DNA from: Actinokineospora diospyrosa
Lineage (GTDB): Bacteria > Actinomycetota > Actinomycetes > Mycobacteriales > Pseudonocardiaceae
Length of the DNA: 64,000 nt
Reading direction: 5' to 3'
Assembly: GCF_024171925.1 (NCBI RefSeq)
Contig: NZ_JAMTCO010000012.1
Location: 221,912 to 285,911, forward strand
Part shown: positions 20,078 to 30,130 of the stretch, piece after piece
Position numbering within the stretch: the first letter of the stretch is position 1
How the letters are laid out: every line of letters starts with the position of its first letter
Notes under the pieces: model-generated
What the model was told of the DNA's origin: nothing
Database searches by the model: none
Seen by the model: only the letters and a program-made list of their open reading frames with translations
Program-made: the position numbers and the translations under genes

Positions 20078-21630
20078 CCGAACCGGTCCTGGTCGTGGGG
20101 GCGGGCCCGGTGGGGATGACCGGCGCGCTCGTCCTGGCCCGCCACGGCGTGCCGAGCGTGGTGGTCGACGCCCTGCCCGGCCGGATGCTGGAGGGCAGCC
20201 GGGCGATCTGCGTGCAGCGCGACGTGCTGGACGTGCTGGAGCGGGTCGGCGCCGGGCACGACGTGGTCGACCTGGGGGTCACCTGGTACTCGGGGCGGAT
20301 CTTCTACCGCGGCCACGAGGTGTTCTCGATGACGCTGCCCGAACCGGCCCCCGGGCACTTCCCGCCGTTCGTGAACACCCCGCAGAACAGCATCGAGCAC
20401 GTGCTGGAGCGCCGGGTGCTCGCCGAGCCGCTGATCCAGCTGCGCTACAGCACCAAGGCCGTCGCCATCAGCCAGGACCCCGACGGGGTGACCGTGCAGG
20501 TGGAGGGCCCCGACGGGCCGCGGACCTTGCGCGGCTCGCACTGCATCGCCGCCGACGGCAACCGCTCGACGCTGCGCAAGCTGCTGGGCGTGCCGTTCGA
20601 GGGCCACTCGTTCGGGGACAAGTTCCTGATCACCGACATCCGGGCGAAGTTCGACTTCCCGGTGCCCGAGCGGCGGTTCTACTTCGACCCCGAGTGGAAC
20701 CCGGGGCGGCAGGCCCTGCTGCACCCGCAGCCGGACTCGGTGTGGCGCATCGACTGGCAGGTGCCCGACGAGTACGACTTAGCCGCCGAGCAGGCCAACG
20801 GCGACCTGGACAAGCGCATCCGGACGGTCATCGGCGACATCGACTACGAGCTGGTCTGGGCGTCGCTGTACCGCTTCCACCAGCGGCGGGTGCCCACGAT
20901 GCAGGTCGACCGGGTGGTGCTGGCAGGCGACTCGGCGCACATCATGAGCCCGTTCGGCGCGCGCGGGATGAACTCCGGGCTGGCCGACGTGGAGAACGCG
21001 GCGTGGAAGATCGCTGCGATCCGGTCCGGCTGGGGCGGCCCGGGGCTGCTGGCCAGCTACGACCTCGAGCGCGGGCCCGCCACCGACGAGAACCTGCGGG
21101 TGACCAGCACGACCATGCGGTTCCTGTGCCCGGCCGACGACGAGGAGTGGGAGCGGCGGCGGGAGGTCCTGGAGCGCAGCGTCACCGACCCCTCGGCGAG
21201 CGCGGAGATCGACTCCGGCAAGTTGTCCGAGCCGTTCTGGTACCTGGAGTCGCCGCTGACCTCGCGGGCGTCGGCCGAGGAGATCGCGGCGTTCCCGACC
21301 GAGCCGGGGGTCCAGCGGCCGCCGCTGCCCGGCGTGCTGTGCCCGGACCTCGGTTTCCCCGACGGGAGCAGGTTGCGGGACCACCTGGGTGTGCGGTTCA
21401 CGCTGCTCGTCGAAACCGCCACAGCCGACACGGCGGTCGAGAGCGCGGTTGACCCTGCCGAGCCCGGGTATCAACTGAAGGTCGTCGTCCTACCGCAGGG
21501 GCAGACGAGTGTGGCGGTGCCCGCGGGCGGGGGCGTCTTGGTGCGGCCGGACGGCTTCATCGCCGCCGTGCTGCCACCGGGGGCCTCGCTTGAGGACGCG
21601 TTGCGGCGAGCCACCGGGTGGGTGGCCTAA
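20074..21630 (+). CDS. FAD-dependent aromatic-ring monooxygenase (MhpA/PheA-like)
   Basis: 518 aa flavoprotein hydroxylase. The N-terminal ADP-binding loop is VVGAGPVGMTGALVLARHG, and the FAD ribityl motif is VVLAGDSAHIMSPFGARGMNSGLADVENAAWK (given in part: GDSAH then PFGARG). It is similar to 3-(3-hydroxyphenyl)propionate hydroxylases. The C-terminal 100 residues form the thioredoxin-like tail typical of this group. GTG 20074 overlaps the upstream stop by 4 bp, so translation is coupled. No ring-cleavage dioxygenase lies nearby, so the pathway is incomplete in this window. Confidence 0.86.
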   Translation: MTEPVLVVGAGPVGMTGALVLARHGVPSVVVDALPGRMLEGSRAICVQRDVLDVLERVGAGHDVVDLGVTWYSGRIFYRGHEVFSMTLPEPAPGHFPPFVNTPQNSIEHVLERRVLAEPLIQLRYSTKAVAISQDPDGVTVQVEGPDGPRTLRGSHCIAADGNRSTLRKLLGVPFEGHSFGDKFLITDIRAKFDFPVPERRFYFDPEWNPGRQALLHPQPDSVWRIDWQVPDEYDLAAEQANGDLDKRIRTVIGDIDYELVWASLYRFHQRRVPTMQVDRVVLAGDSAHIMSPFGARGMNSGLADVENAAWKIAAIRSGWGGPGLLASYDLERGPATDENLRVTSTTMRFLCPADDEEWERRREVLERSVTDPSASAEIDSGKLSEPFWYLESPLTSRASAEEIAAFPTEPGVQRPPLPGVLCPDLGFPDGSRLRDHLGVRFTLLVETATADTAVESAVDPAEPGYQLKVVVLPQGQTSVAVPAGGGVLVRPDGFIAAVLPPGASLEDALRRATGWVA

Positions 21631-21637
21631 GTACCTT

Positions 21638-21667
21638 GGGCTCGGCGTCAGCCGCGGCGCCGAGCCC
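21638..21667. terminator. Bidirectional terminator hairpin between convergent genes
   Basis: GGGCTCGGCG / CGCCGAGCCC, perfect 10-bp arms and a 10-nt loop, between the monooxygenase stop (21630) and the TAG of the GMC oxidase (21667-21669). Confidence 0.75.
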
Positions 21668-23382
21668 TAGGACTTGATCTCCACCAGCCGGAGCGCGGCC
21701 GGGGCGGACGCGGGGACGGCGGGTGCGCTCGGCGTGACCGGGGCGATCCGGCGGTAGTCGGTGCCCGGTGTCGGGCGAGGATCGGGTTGGCCCTTGTTCG
21801 GCCAGAACGAGAAGGCGCGTTCGGCCTGAGCCGTGATGGTCAGGGAGGGGTTCACGCCGAGGTTGGCGGTGATGGCCGAGCCGTCCACGACGGACAGACC
21901 CGGGTAGTTGTGCACCCGGTGATAGGGGTCCAGGACACCGTCGTCTGGCGTGGCGCCTATAGGGCAGCCGCCGATGAAGTGGGCCGTCAGTGGGATGTTG
22001 GCGAGTTCGCCCCATGTGCCGCCAGGCATGCCGCCGATGTGCTTGGCAGTGAGCTGGTTCGCGTCGTAGCCGGCCGGGATGAACGACGGGTTGGGCTCGC
22101 CGTGCCCCTGCTTGGACGTGTACTTGCGGCGACCGAACAAGCCCCGGCGGGTGTAAGTGGTGATGGAGTTGTCCAGGCTCTGCATCACCAAGAGGATCAC
22201 GGTGCGCTCACTCCACCGGTAGCCCTGTAGTAGCCGGGCGGTCTTGATGGGGTGCCTGGTGGCGAAGCGCAGAGCCTGGCGGTAGCGCGGGACAGGCGAG
22301 GATCCGTCCGTGGCCAGGGTTTGCAACAGGCTCATGGCGTTGCTGCCCTTGCCGTACCGGACGGGTTCGATGTGGGTGTTCTCGTCGGGGTGGAACGACG
22401 AGGTGATCGCCACACCCCGGCTGTAGTCGTGCTCGGGGTCCACAGTGGTGCGTCCCGCACCGACGATCGACTCAGAGTTGGTCCGGGTGAGCTCACCCAA
22501 GCGCGGGGAGAGCTTAGGCAGCGAACCGGTGTCGCGCATGGCGTGCAACAGGTTCTGCGTGCCCCAAGTGCCCGCCGCTAGAACGACCTGCCCGGCAGTG
22601 ATGGTGGTCCGGAACCTCTTAGACCGTGTACCGGTCTTACGCAGATCCAGCTCGTACCCGCCATCCCCGCGCGGGCGGACAGCGGTGACTGTCGTAAGTG
22701 GAATGACCTGGGCACCGTTCTTCTCCGCCAGGTAGAGGTAGTTCTTCACCAGCGTGTTCTTGGCCCCAACGCGGCACCCGGTCATGCACGAACCGCACTC
22801 AGTGCAGCCCACACGCGTAGGACCCTCGCCGCCGAAGAAGGGATCCTCGACGCTCTTACCCGGAGAGCCGAAGTACACCCCTACCGGCGTCGGGTGATAG
22901 CTGTCGGCGACGCCCATATCGGCCGCGACCTTCTGCATGACCTCATCCGACGGCGTCACTGTGGGGTTCGTGACGACCCCCAGCATCCGCGTCGCCTGGT
23001 CGTAGTGCGGCGCGAGCTCGGCTTCCCAGTCGGTGATGTGGGCCCACTGCCGGTCCTGGTAGAACGGCTTCAACGGCCGGTAGAGCGTGTTCGCGTAGAC
23101 CAGCGACCCACCGCCGACGCCCGCGCCCGCGAGCACCAAGACGTCCTTGAGCAGGTGGATCCGCTGGATGCCGTAACAGCCCAGCGTCGGCGCCCAGAGG
23201 TACTTGCGGACGTCCCACGAGGTCTTGGCGAACTCGTCGTCAGCGAAGCGGCGGCCCGCTTCGACTACCGCGACCCGGTAGCCCTTCTCGGTCAGCCGGA
23301 GCGCGGCGACGCTACCGCCGAACCCGGAACCCACCACCACGACGTCGTAGTCCGGCTTGTTACCGGTGAGTTGCGCGCCCAT
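21667..23382 (-). CDS. choD: GMC oxidoreductase, ChoD-like (putative cholesterol oxidase)
   Basis: 571 aa. The FAD loop VVVGSGFGGSVAALRL is at the N-terminus, followed by an ALVYAN-like GAGVGGGSLVYANT segment. It carries the cysteine cluster GCTECGSCMTGCRVGAKN that marks the ChoD-like branch. The C-terminal IGGCPIGATPDDGV and the ANLGVNPSLTITAQAER tail are typical GMC end motifs. The name follows M. tuberculosis Rv3409c, which sits in the same place next to guaB3 and guaB2; true cholesterol oxidase activity of that branch is disputed, so treat the substrate as unproven. The start ATG 23382 directly precedes the FAD loop. Confidence 0.85.
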   Translation of the reverse strand: MGAQLTGNKPDYDVVVVGSGFGGSVAALRLTEKGYRVAVVEAGRRFADDEFAKTSWDVRKYLWAPTLGCYGIQRIHLLKDVLVLAGAGVGGGSLVYANTLYRPLKPFYQDRQWAHITDWEAELAPHYDQATRMLGVVTNPTVTPSDEVMQKVAADMGVADSYHPTPVGVYFGSPGKSVEDPFFGGEGPTRVGCTECGSCMTGCRVGAKNTLVKNYLYLAEKNGAQVIPLTTVTAVRPRGDGGYELDLRKTGTRSKRFRTTITAGQVVLAAGTWGTQNLLHAMRDTGSLPKLSPRLGELTRTNSESIVGAGRTTVDPEHDYSRGVAITSSFHPDENTHIEPVRYGKGSNAMSLLQTLATDGSSPVPRYRQALRFATRHPIKTARLLQGYRWSERTVILLVMQSLDNSITTYTRRGLFGRRKYTSKQGHGEPNPSFIPAGYDANQLTAKHIGGMPGGTWGELANIPLTAHFIGGCPIGATPDDGVLDPYHRVHNYPGLSVVDGSAITANLGVNPSLTITAQAERAFSFWPNKGQPDPRPTPGTDYRRIAPVTPSAPAVPASAPAALRLVEIKS

Positions 23383-23462
23383 GGCGCCAGGCTAGGCGCA
23401 GCCCGCGGCCACCGGCTAGAGCCTGACCGGATTTTTCTGTAACCGGCGGTAACAGACGCCGG

Positions 23463-23963
23463 TCAGCCCAGGTCGGCCCGCAGCAGCCCGAACAGCACCA
23501 TGTCCCTGCGCTGCCCGCCCCGCAGCTGCGCCCCGCGCGCGACGCCTTCCTCGCGCAGGCCTGCCCCGGCGATCGCCCGCCGCGCGGCCACGTTGGTCAC
23601 GTCGGTGGACGCCTCGACCCGGTCCAGGTCGGTCGTGGCGAACAGGTGCTCCACCAGCAACCGCAGCGCGCCGACCCCGGCACCGCGCCCCCGCGCCGCG
23701 GGCAGCAGCCCGATGCCCATGTTCCACGCCGCGCAGCCGCGGGTGGGCCCGTAGGACACCTGGTGCCAACTCACGTCGCCGAGCAGCTCGCCGGAGGCCG
23801 AGTCGACCACCACCGCCCGCCCGATGTTGAGCGGCGGGAGCGACGGCCGGGGGTCGGGGTCCACGTCGAACGCGCCGTCGGAGGCGGCCCGCAGCCGCTC
23901 CACGTCGCCCTCGGCGGGTTCGGCCAACGCGAACCCGTCACCGCCGTGCAGCACCCGCCTCAT
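23463..23963 (-). CDS. GNAT-family N-acetyltransferase
   Basis: 166-aa acetyltransferase of the RimJ/RimL-like class. The acetyl-CoA loop is LLPAARGRGAGVGALRLLVEHLF (R/Q-x2-G-x-G/A type, about residues 85-107). It is followed by the aromatic-poor strand VEASTDVTNVAARRAIAGAGLREEG, where N and the helix AARRAI match the family's second CoA contact. ATG 23963 overlaps the guaB3 stop (ATGA), so it is translated with guaB3. The substrate is unknown. Confidence 0.82.
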   Translation of the reverse strand: MRRVLHGGDGFALAEPAEGDVERLRAASDGAFDVDPDPRPSLPPLNIGRAVVVDSASGELLGDVSWHQVSYGPTRGCAAWNMGIGLLPAARGRGAGVGALRLLVEHLFATTDLDRVEASTDVTNVAARRAIAGAGLREEGVARGAQLRGGQRRDMVLFGLLRADLG

Positions 23964-25105
23964 GCGCGGACCGTCAAGCCGACCTTCTGGAACTCCTTCA
24001 GGTCCGAGTAGCCGGTCTTGGCCATCGACCTGCGCAGCGCGCCGAACAGGTTCACCAGGCCGTCGGCGTCGGTGGACGGGCCGAACAGCAGCGTCTTGAG
24101 GTCCACCTCGACGTCCTCGGCGACCGGCAGCACCCGGCTGCGCGGCAGCGACGGGTGCGCCGCCGCCGAGGTCCAGTACAGGCCCTGCCCGGGCGCCTCG
24201 GCGGCCAGTGCGAGCGGCGCGCCCAGCATCACCGCGTCCGCGCCGCAAGCGATGGACTTGGCGATGTCACCACTTGCGTGCACGTCACCGTCGGCGATGA
24301 CGTGCACGTACCGACCACCGGTCTCGTCCAGGTAATCCCGCCGGGCGGCGGCAGCGTCAACGATCGCCGTTGCCATCGGCGTCCCGATCCCCAGGGCGCT
24401 GTCAGTCGTGGTGATCCCCGCGCAGTGCCCGTAGCCGACGATCACGCCCGCCGCGCCCGTGCGCATCAGGTGCATCGCGGTGCGGTAGTCGTGCACGCCG
24501 CCCGCGATGACGGGCACGTCCAAGTCGGCGATGAACCGCTTCAGATTCAGCGGCTCGTCCCCACCGGAATCGCGGGCCACGTGCTCGGCGGACACGATCG
24601 TGCCCTGCACCACCAGGATCTCCACGCCCGCGGCCAGCAGGTGCGGGGTCAGCTCGGCCGCGCGCTGCGGGCTCACCCGCGCCGCGACCGTCACCCCGGA
24701 CTCGCGGACCGGCCGGATCGCCTCGGCGATCAGCTCGACCTGGATCGGCGCCGCGTGCAGCCGCTGCAGCTCGGCCACCAGCAGCCCGGGGTCATCGCCC
24801 TTCTCGGCCGCGCCGACCAGGGCGAACAGCGCCTCCTCGACGTTGGCGTGCCGGGCCCACAGGCCCTCGGCGTTGATCACCCCGAGGCCGCCGAGCTCCC
24901 CGACGGCCACCGCGGTGCCCGGCGAGACGATCGCGTCGGTCGGGTGGGTGATCAGCGGGATGTCGAACCGGTAGGCGTCGATCTGCCAGGTGGTGGCCAC
25001 GTCCTTGGACGAGCGGGTGCGCCGCGACGGCACGATCTCCACCTCGTCGAGCCCGAAGGCGCGCCGGGCGGTCCGGCCCATGCCGATGTCGACAAGATCC
25101 CGCAC
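23960..25105 (-). CDS. guaB3: GuaB3 family IMP dehydrogenase-related protein
   Basis: 381 aa, TIM-barrel IMPDH/GMP-reductase family without CBS domains. A DADGDVHASGDIAKSIACGADAVMLG-like phosphate-binding stretch (seen here as DGDVHASGDIAKSIA) and the GYGHCAGITTTD loop, carrying the Cys at the catalytic position, are visible. It replaces the GSICTTR loop of GuaB2. GuaB3 proteins accompany GuaB2 in actinobacteria; whether this one acts as an IMP dehydrogenase or otherwise cannot be judged here. GTG 25105 has AAGGAA 9 bases upstream. Same strand as guaB2, 30 bp behind it. Confidence 0.92.
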   Translation of the reverse strand: MRDLVDIGMGRTARRAFGLDEVEIVPSRRTRSSKDVATTWQIDAYRFDIPLITHPTDAIVSPGTAVAVGELGGLGVINAEGLWARHANVEEALFALVGAAEKGDDPGLLVAELQRLHAAPIQVELIAEAIRPVRESGVTVAARVSPQRAAELTPHLLAAGVEILVVQGTIVSAEHVARDSGGDEPLNLKRFIADLDVPVIAGGVHDYRTAMHLMRTGAAGVIVGYGHCAGITTTDSALGIGTPMATAIVDAAAARRDYLDETGGRYVHVIADGDVHASGDIAKSIACGADAVMLGAPLALAAEAPGQGLYWTSAAAHPSLPRSRVLPVAEDVEVDLKTLLFGPSTDADGLVNLFGALRRSMAKTGYSDLKEFQKVGLTVRA

Positions 25106-25135
25106 GGGGGTGTTCCTTTCCGAGCGCTGAGCAGG

Positions 25136-27269
<2,134 letters not shown>

Positions 27270-27277
27270 ACCGGTCG

Positions 27278-27312
27278 AAAAAGCCCCGTAGGAACGTCCT
27301 ACGGGGCTTTTT
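27278..27312. terminator. Strong bidirectional terminator
   Basis: Perfect 16-bp arms AAAAAGCCCCGTAGGA / TCCTACGGGGCTTTTT with a 3-nt loop, between the DUF5319 stop (27269) and the convergent rsdA stop (27340). A-tract and T-tract give termination in both directions. Confidence 0.93.
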
Positions 27313-27339
27313 CGCGGCTTCGCGGGTACTTAGTCCGGG

Positions 27340-28368
27340 TCAGGTGGTCGTGTCGCCGGAGGCGGGGCCTGACAGCGGCGCGCCGGGTTCCGGGTCGATG
27401 AGCCTGGGCACCTCGGACTGCGGCGTGGTGGTCTCCGACGGGGTGGTCGTCGTCGACGGCGGCGTTGACGGCTCGCTGGTCGGCACCGGCGGGGAGCTCT
27501 GCGACGTCGTCACCGGCGGGGGGTTGAGCGAGGTCGTGGTGCTCGGCGACGTCGTGGTCGCGGGCGGGATGGTGGTCGGCGTCGGCAGCGGCGGCGGCTG
27601 CGCGCCGTTGGCGGGCGAACCGGGCAGCTGCGAGAGCAGGTCGGCGTGGGTCGCGGCGAGCTCGGCCGCGCCGTCCTCGCTGGCGACCGCGGGCAGGCCC
27701 TTCTTGGCGTCTTCGAGCTTCGACTTCGCCTCGGCGAGCTTGCCGTCGGCGAGCGCGGTCTGGGCGATGTCGAGGTCCTCGCGCACCGACGCGGCCGCCT
27801 CGACGGACCGGGCGTGGTCGGCGTAGAGGACCTTGGTCAGGCTCCACAGGGTGTCGCCCGGCTGGGCGTCGCGGGCGGCGAGACCGGCGCCGGTGAAGGC
27901 GATGGCCAGCACCGCGGCAGCGGCGGCGAACGGCACCAGGAGCCTGGGTCTACGACGGCCGCGGGCTTTCGCCGCCACCACGGTGGCCACCGCGAGCTTG
28001 GCGTCGACCAGCTCGCCGATCGGCGCGGAGTCGACCTCGTCGCGCCAGGAGCTCAGCAGCGCGGCGAGCTCGTCGTCGCGGAAGTCCGGCGGCAGGTCGG
28101 AGTCGTAAGCGGTGTCGTAGCCGGACCCGGCGAGCGGGTCGTCGACCACGCGCTCACCCCGGACCGCGGCGCCGAGCGCGTCGAGGAACGCGTCGTCGGC
28201 GTGCACCCGGGAGATGTCCACGGCGTCGTCGGACTCGGCGAGATCGGCGTACTCGTCGTCGAGCCGCAGGCCCGCGCCGAACGGCACCGGGGTCACGTTC
28301 AGCTGTTCGGGACGCGCGGACGCGGCGTCATCCGCACCGCGTTCGTCACGATCGCTCTGGTCGGGCAC
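27340..28368 (-). CDS. rsdA: Anti-sigma-D factor RsdA
   Basis: 342 aa. The cytosolic N-terminal part (about 1-140), with ADDAFLDALGAA and DDELAALLSSWRDEVDS, is the sigma-D-binding region of the RsdA family. A transmembrane helix (about 143-165, LLVPFAAAAAVLAIAFTGAGLAA) anchors it. The extracytoplasmic part has an Ala-rich helical stalk and a long Thr/Pro/Ser-rich tail. Its start GTG abuts the sigD stop with no gap, so the sigma factor and its inhibitor are made in step. In mycobacteria RsdA is released by regulated proteolysis; here that is inference. Confidence 0.88.
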   Translation of the reverse strand: MPDQSDRDERGADDAASARPEQLNVTPVPFGAGLRLDDEYADLAESDDAVDISRVHADDAFLDALGAAVRGERVVDDPLAGSGYDTAYDSDLPPDFRDDELAALLSSWRDEVDSAPIGELVDAKLAVATVVAAKARGRRRPRLLVPFAAAAAVLAIAFTGAGLAARDAQPGDTLWSLTKVLYADHARSVEAAASVREDLDIAQTALADGKLAEAKSKLEDAKKGLPAVASEDGAAELAATHADLLSQLPGSPANGAQPPPLPTPTTIPPATTTSPSTTTSLNPPPVTTSQSSPPVPTSEPSTPPSTTTTPSETTTPQSEVPRLIDPEPGAPLSGPASGDTTT

Positions 28369-28941
28369 TCAGGCCACCTCCTCCGCCGACAAAGTCTTGC
28401 GCAACCTGGCAAGTGCCCGGTGTTGGGCCACTCGAACCGCGCCGGGTGTGGATCCAACCGCCTCGGCTGTCTCCTCAGCCGAGAGGCCCACCACGACCCG
28501 GAGCACGACGATCTCACGTTGCTTGTCCGGTAGGACAGACAGCAGCTCGCTCATCCGGCGCGACAGCTCCCCCTGCATCGCCCGTTGCTCCGGACCGGCT
28601 TGCGTCTCCGGTTCGTCGGGTACGTCGGCGACGGGGTCTGATCGGTTACGCGCGGAGGCCCGGTGCGCGTCGGCGACCTTGTGCGCGGCGATGCCGTAGA
28701 CGAAGGCCAGGAACGGGCGGCCTTGGTCGCGGTAGCCGGGCAGGGCCGTCAACACCGCGAGACACACCTCCTGCGCCACGTCGTCCGCCGAGGCGAACGA
28801 GCGTTCCTGCCTGCCGACACGGGCGCGGCAGTACCGCACCACCAGGGGTCGAACGGACGCCAGCACCCGCTCCACCGCGCGAGGGTCACCCTCGACGGCA
28901 GCGCTAACCGACGCGTCCAGTCCGTCCCCCAATGTGGTCAT
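28369..28941 (-). CDS. sigD: ECF-type RNA polymerase sigma factor SigD
   Basis: 190 aa. Region 2 includes VRPLVVRYCRARVG and the core-binding/-10 helix ASADDVAQEVCLAVLTAL. Region 4 is MSELLSVLPDKQREIVVLRVVVGLSAEETAEAVGSTPGAVRVAQHRALARLR (landmarks LPDKQREI and GSTPGAVRVAQ). It is encoded directly upstream of its anti-sigma factor, between bldM and guaB2, as sigD is in M. tuberculosis and the matching sigma gene is in Streptomyces. ATG 28941 is preferred; an in-frame ATG at 28977 would add 12 residues without homology. Confidence 0.92.
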   Translation of the reverse strand: MTTLGDGLDASVSAAVEGDPRAVERVLASVRPLVVRYCRARVGRQERSFASADDVAQEVCLAVLTALPGYRDQGRPFLAFVYGIAAHKVADAHRASARNRSDPVADVPDEPETQAGPEQRAMQGELSRRMSELLSVLPDKQREIVVLRVVVGLSAEETAEAVGSTPGAVRVAQHRALARLRKTLSAEEVA

Positions 28942-29154
28942 CGCAGAATGCAGCCCTGGTGTTACGAGTGCGGTCATCTGAAGGACACCGAACCGAGGCC
29001 GTTGCCCGACTCGGGGTCCACCGTACCGCCCTGGCGAGCCGCCCAGCTGTCGGTGGGCGGGCCGGGGGACGGAGTGGCGCACGCCACAGTAGCCCCGGGG
29101 GTGGGGGTCGCGCGGATGAGCGCCCCGGGGGACCTCGGAACCGGGGGTACCGGC

Positions 29155-29270
29155 GCGGGGTGGATCGACACAGGGTGGATCGGCCCGGGGTGGATCGGCC
29201 CGGGGTGGATCAGCGCGGGGTGGATCGGCACAGGAGAGATCAGCGCAGGGTGGATCAGCGAGGAGCGGGT
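29155..29270. repeat. 15-bp tandem repeat array upstream of sigD
   Basis: About seven imperfect copies of GGGTGGATCGGCCCG, the inner copies identical and the outer ones varied (GGGTGGATCAGCGCG, GGGTGGATCGACACA). The 15-bp period keeps all frames in register. Confidence 0.85.
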
Positions 29271-29347
29271 CGGCGCGGTGGGGACTGCGGGCACTGCGGG
29301 CACCTCCACGGCCGCGAGGGGTCACCGAACGGGTGAGCGAACACACA

Positions 29348-29395
29348 CGACCAGCCGTGCGTGCCCGGTGCGCTTCGGGCATGCACGGCTGGTCG
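29348..29395 (-). terminator. Terminator-like hairpin downstream of bldM
   Basis: A 20-bp stem: CGACCAGCCGTGC paired with GCACGGCTGGTCG, extended inward by GTGCCCG / CGGGCAT (one G-T pair), with an 8-9-nt loop. It lies 15 bp past the bldM stop (29411) on the minus strand. There is no T tract, so it may act by stability alone. Confidence 0.7.
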
Positions 29396-29410
29396 CCGAC
29401 GCTGGTGCGG

Positions 29411-30007
29411 TTAGGAGACCAGGCCGCGCCGGAACCCATGGGCCACCGCTTGCGCGCGGTCACGGACGCCGAGCTTGCGGAACAGCCGCCGCGCGTGCGT
29501 CTTCACGGTGTCTTCGGACAGGTACAGCTCGCGGCCGATCTGCCCGTTGCTCTTGCCCTGGCTCATGCCGCGCAGCACTTGCAGCTCGCGGTCGGTGAGC
29601 TGGACCCCTGGGTCCGATGGTTGCCTCGGTGCTGGCACCGAGGTGCTGGCCAGCGTGTGTGCGAGCGCGGCGACCAGCTCGGGACGCGAGGCGTCCCAGC
29701 GCAGGTAACCGCGTGCGCCGCCCGCGATGGCGGCGGCGATGCTGCCCGCGTCGTCCGGCGCGCCGAACACGATGACGTTGGCCTGCGGGTTGGCTGACAC
29801 AAGCCGCCGCGTCGCCTCCACCCCGGTTGGCACCGCGCGCTGGGTGCCGACGAGGACGACATCCACCGGCTGCCGGGAGAAGCGGGCGAGCAACTCGTCA
29901 CCGTGCGCTACGCAGTCGATGCGACTGACCCCTGGCACAGCGGACATGACACGGGTCAAGCCCTCCCGCACGCTGCGGCGGTCGTCGCAGATCAAGACCG
30001 TCGTCAC
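29411..30007 (-). CDS. bldM: BldM-like atypical response regulator
   Basis: 198 aa. The C-terminal LuxR helix-turn-helix (RELQVLRGMSQGKSNGQIG, then LSEDTVKTHARRLFRKLG) is nearly the sequence of Streptomyces BldM, which directs aerial hyphae and sporulation genes, often with WhiI. The receiver domain keeps the ICDD acidic pair, but the phospho-acceptor Asp position reads VVLVGTQRA (Gly instead of Asp), and the conserved Lys near residue 100 is Trp (YLRWDASR). It therefore cannot be phosphorylated in the normal way. GTG 30007 has AAGGGAG 6 bases upstream. The sigD-bldM-whiB order matches that in Streptomyces (from memory). Confidence 0.83.
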   Translation of the reverse strand: MTTVLICDDRRSVREGLTRVMSAVPGVSRIDCVAHGDELLARFSRQPVDVVLVGTQRAVPTGVEATRRLVSANPQANVIVFGAPDDAGSIAAAIAGGARGYLRWDASRPELVAALAHTLASTSVPAPRQPSDPGVQLTDRELQVLRGMSQGKSNGQIGRELYLSEDTVKTHARRLFRKLGVRDRAQAVAHGFRRGLVS

Positions 30008-30130
30008 GGGGACTCCCTTCCTGCAGCCGAGTGACGTTCCATAACCCCTATCGGACGCCGGGGCCCGAACCTTGACACGATTCGGTGGTAAATCTGTCAA
30101 CCAATCCACCGGAAGACCGGACTGCCGATG

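Larger units (their letters stand above)
28942..29410. other. Intergenic region of about 470 bp between sigD and bldM
   Basis: Contains a short-unit tandem repeat (29155-29270) and a long terminator-like hairpin behind bldM (29348-29395). Several frames are open through it only because the repeat lacks stops; none resembles a known protein. The sigD promoter should lie at its left end. Confidence 0.6.

Noticed and set aside
28974..29309. A 111-codon frame reading repeated Ile-His-Pro units upstream of sigD
   Set aside because: Produced by the 15-bp tandem repeat, which is open in several frames; no start signal or homology.
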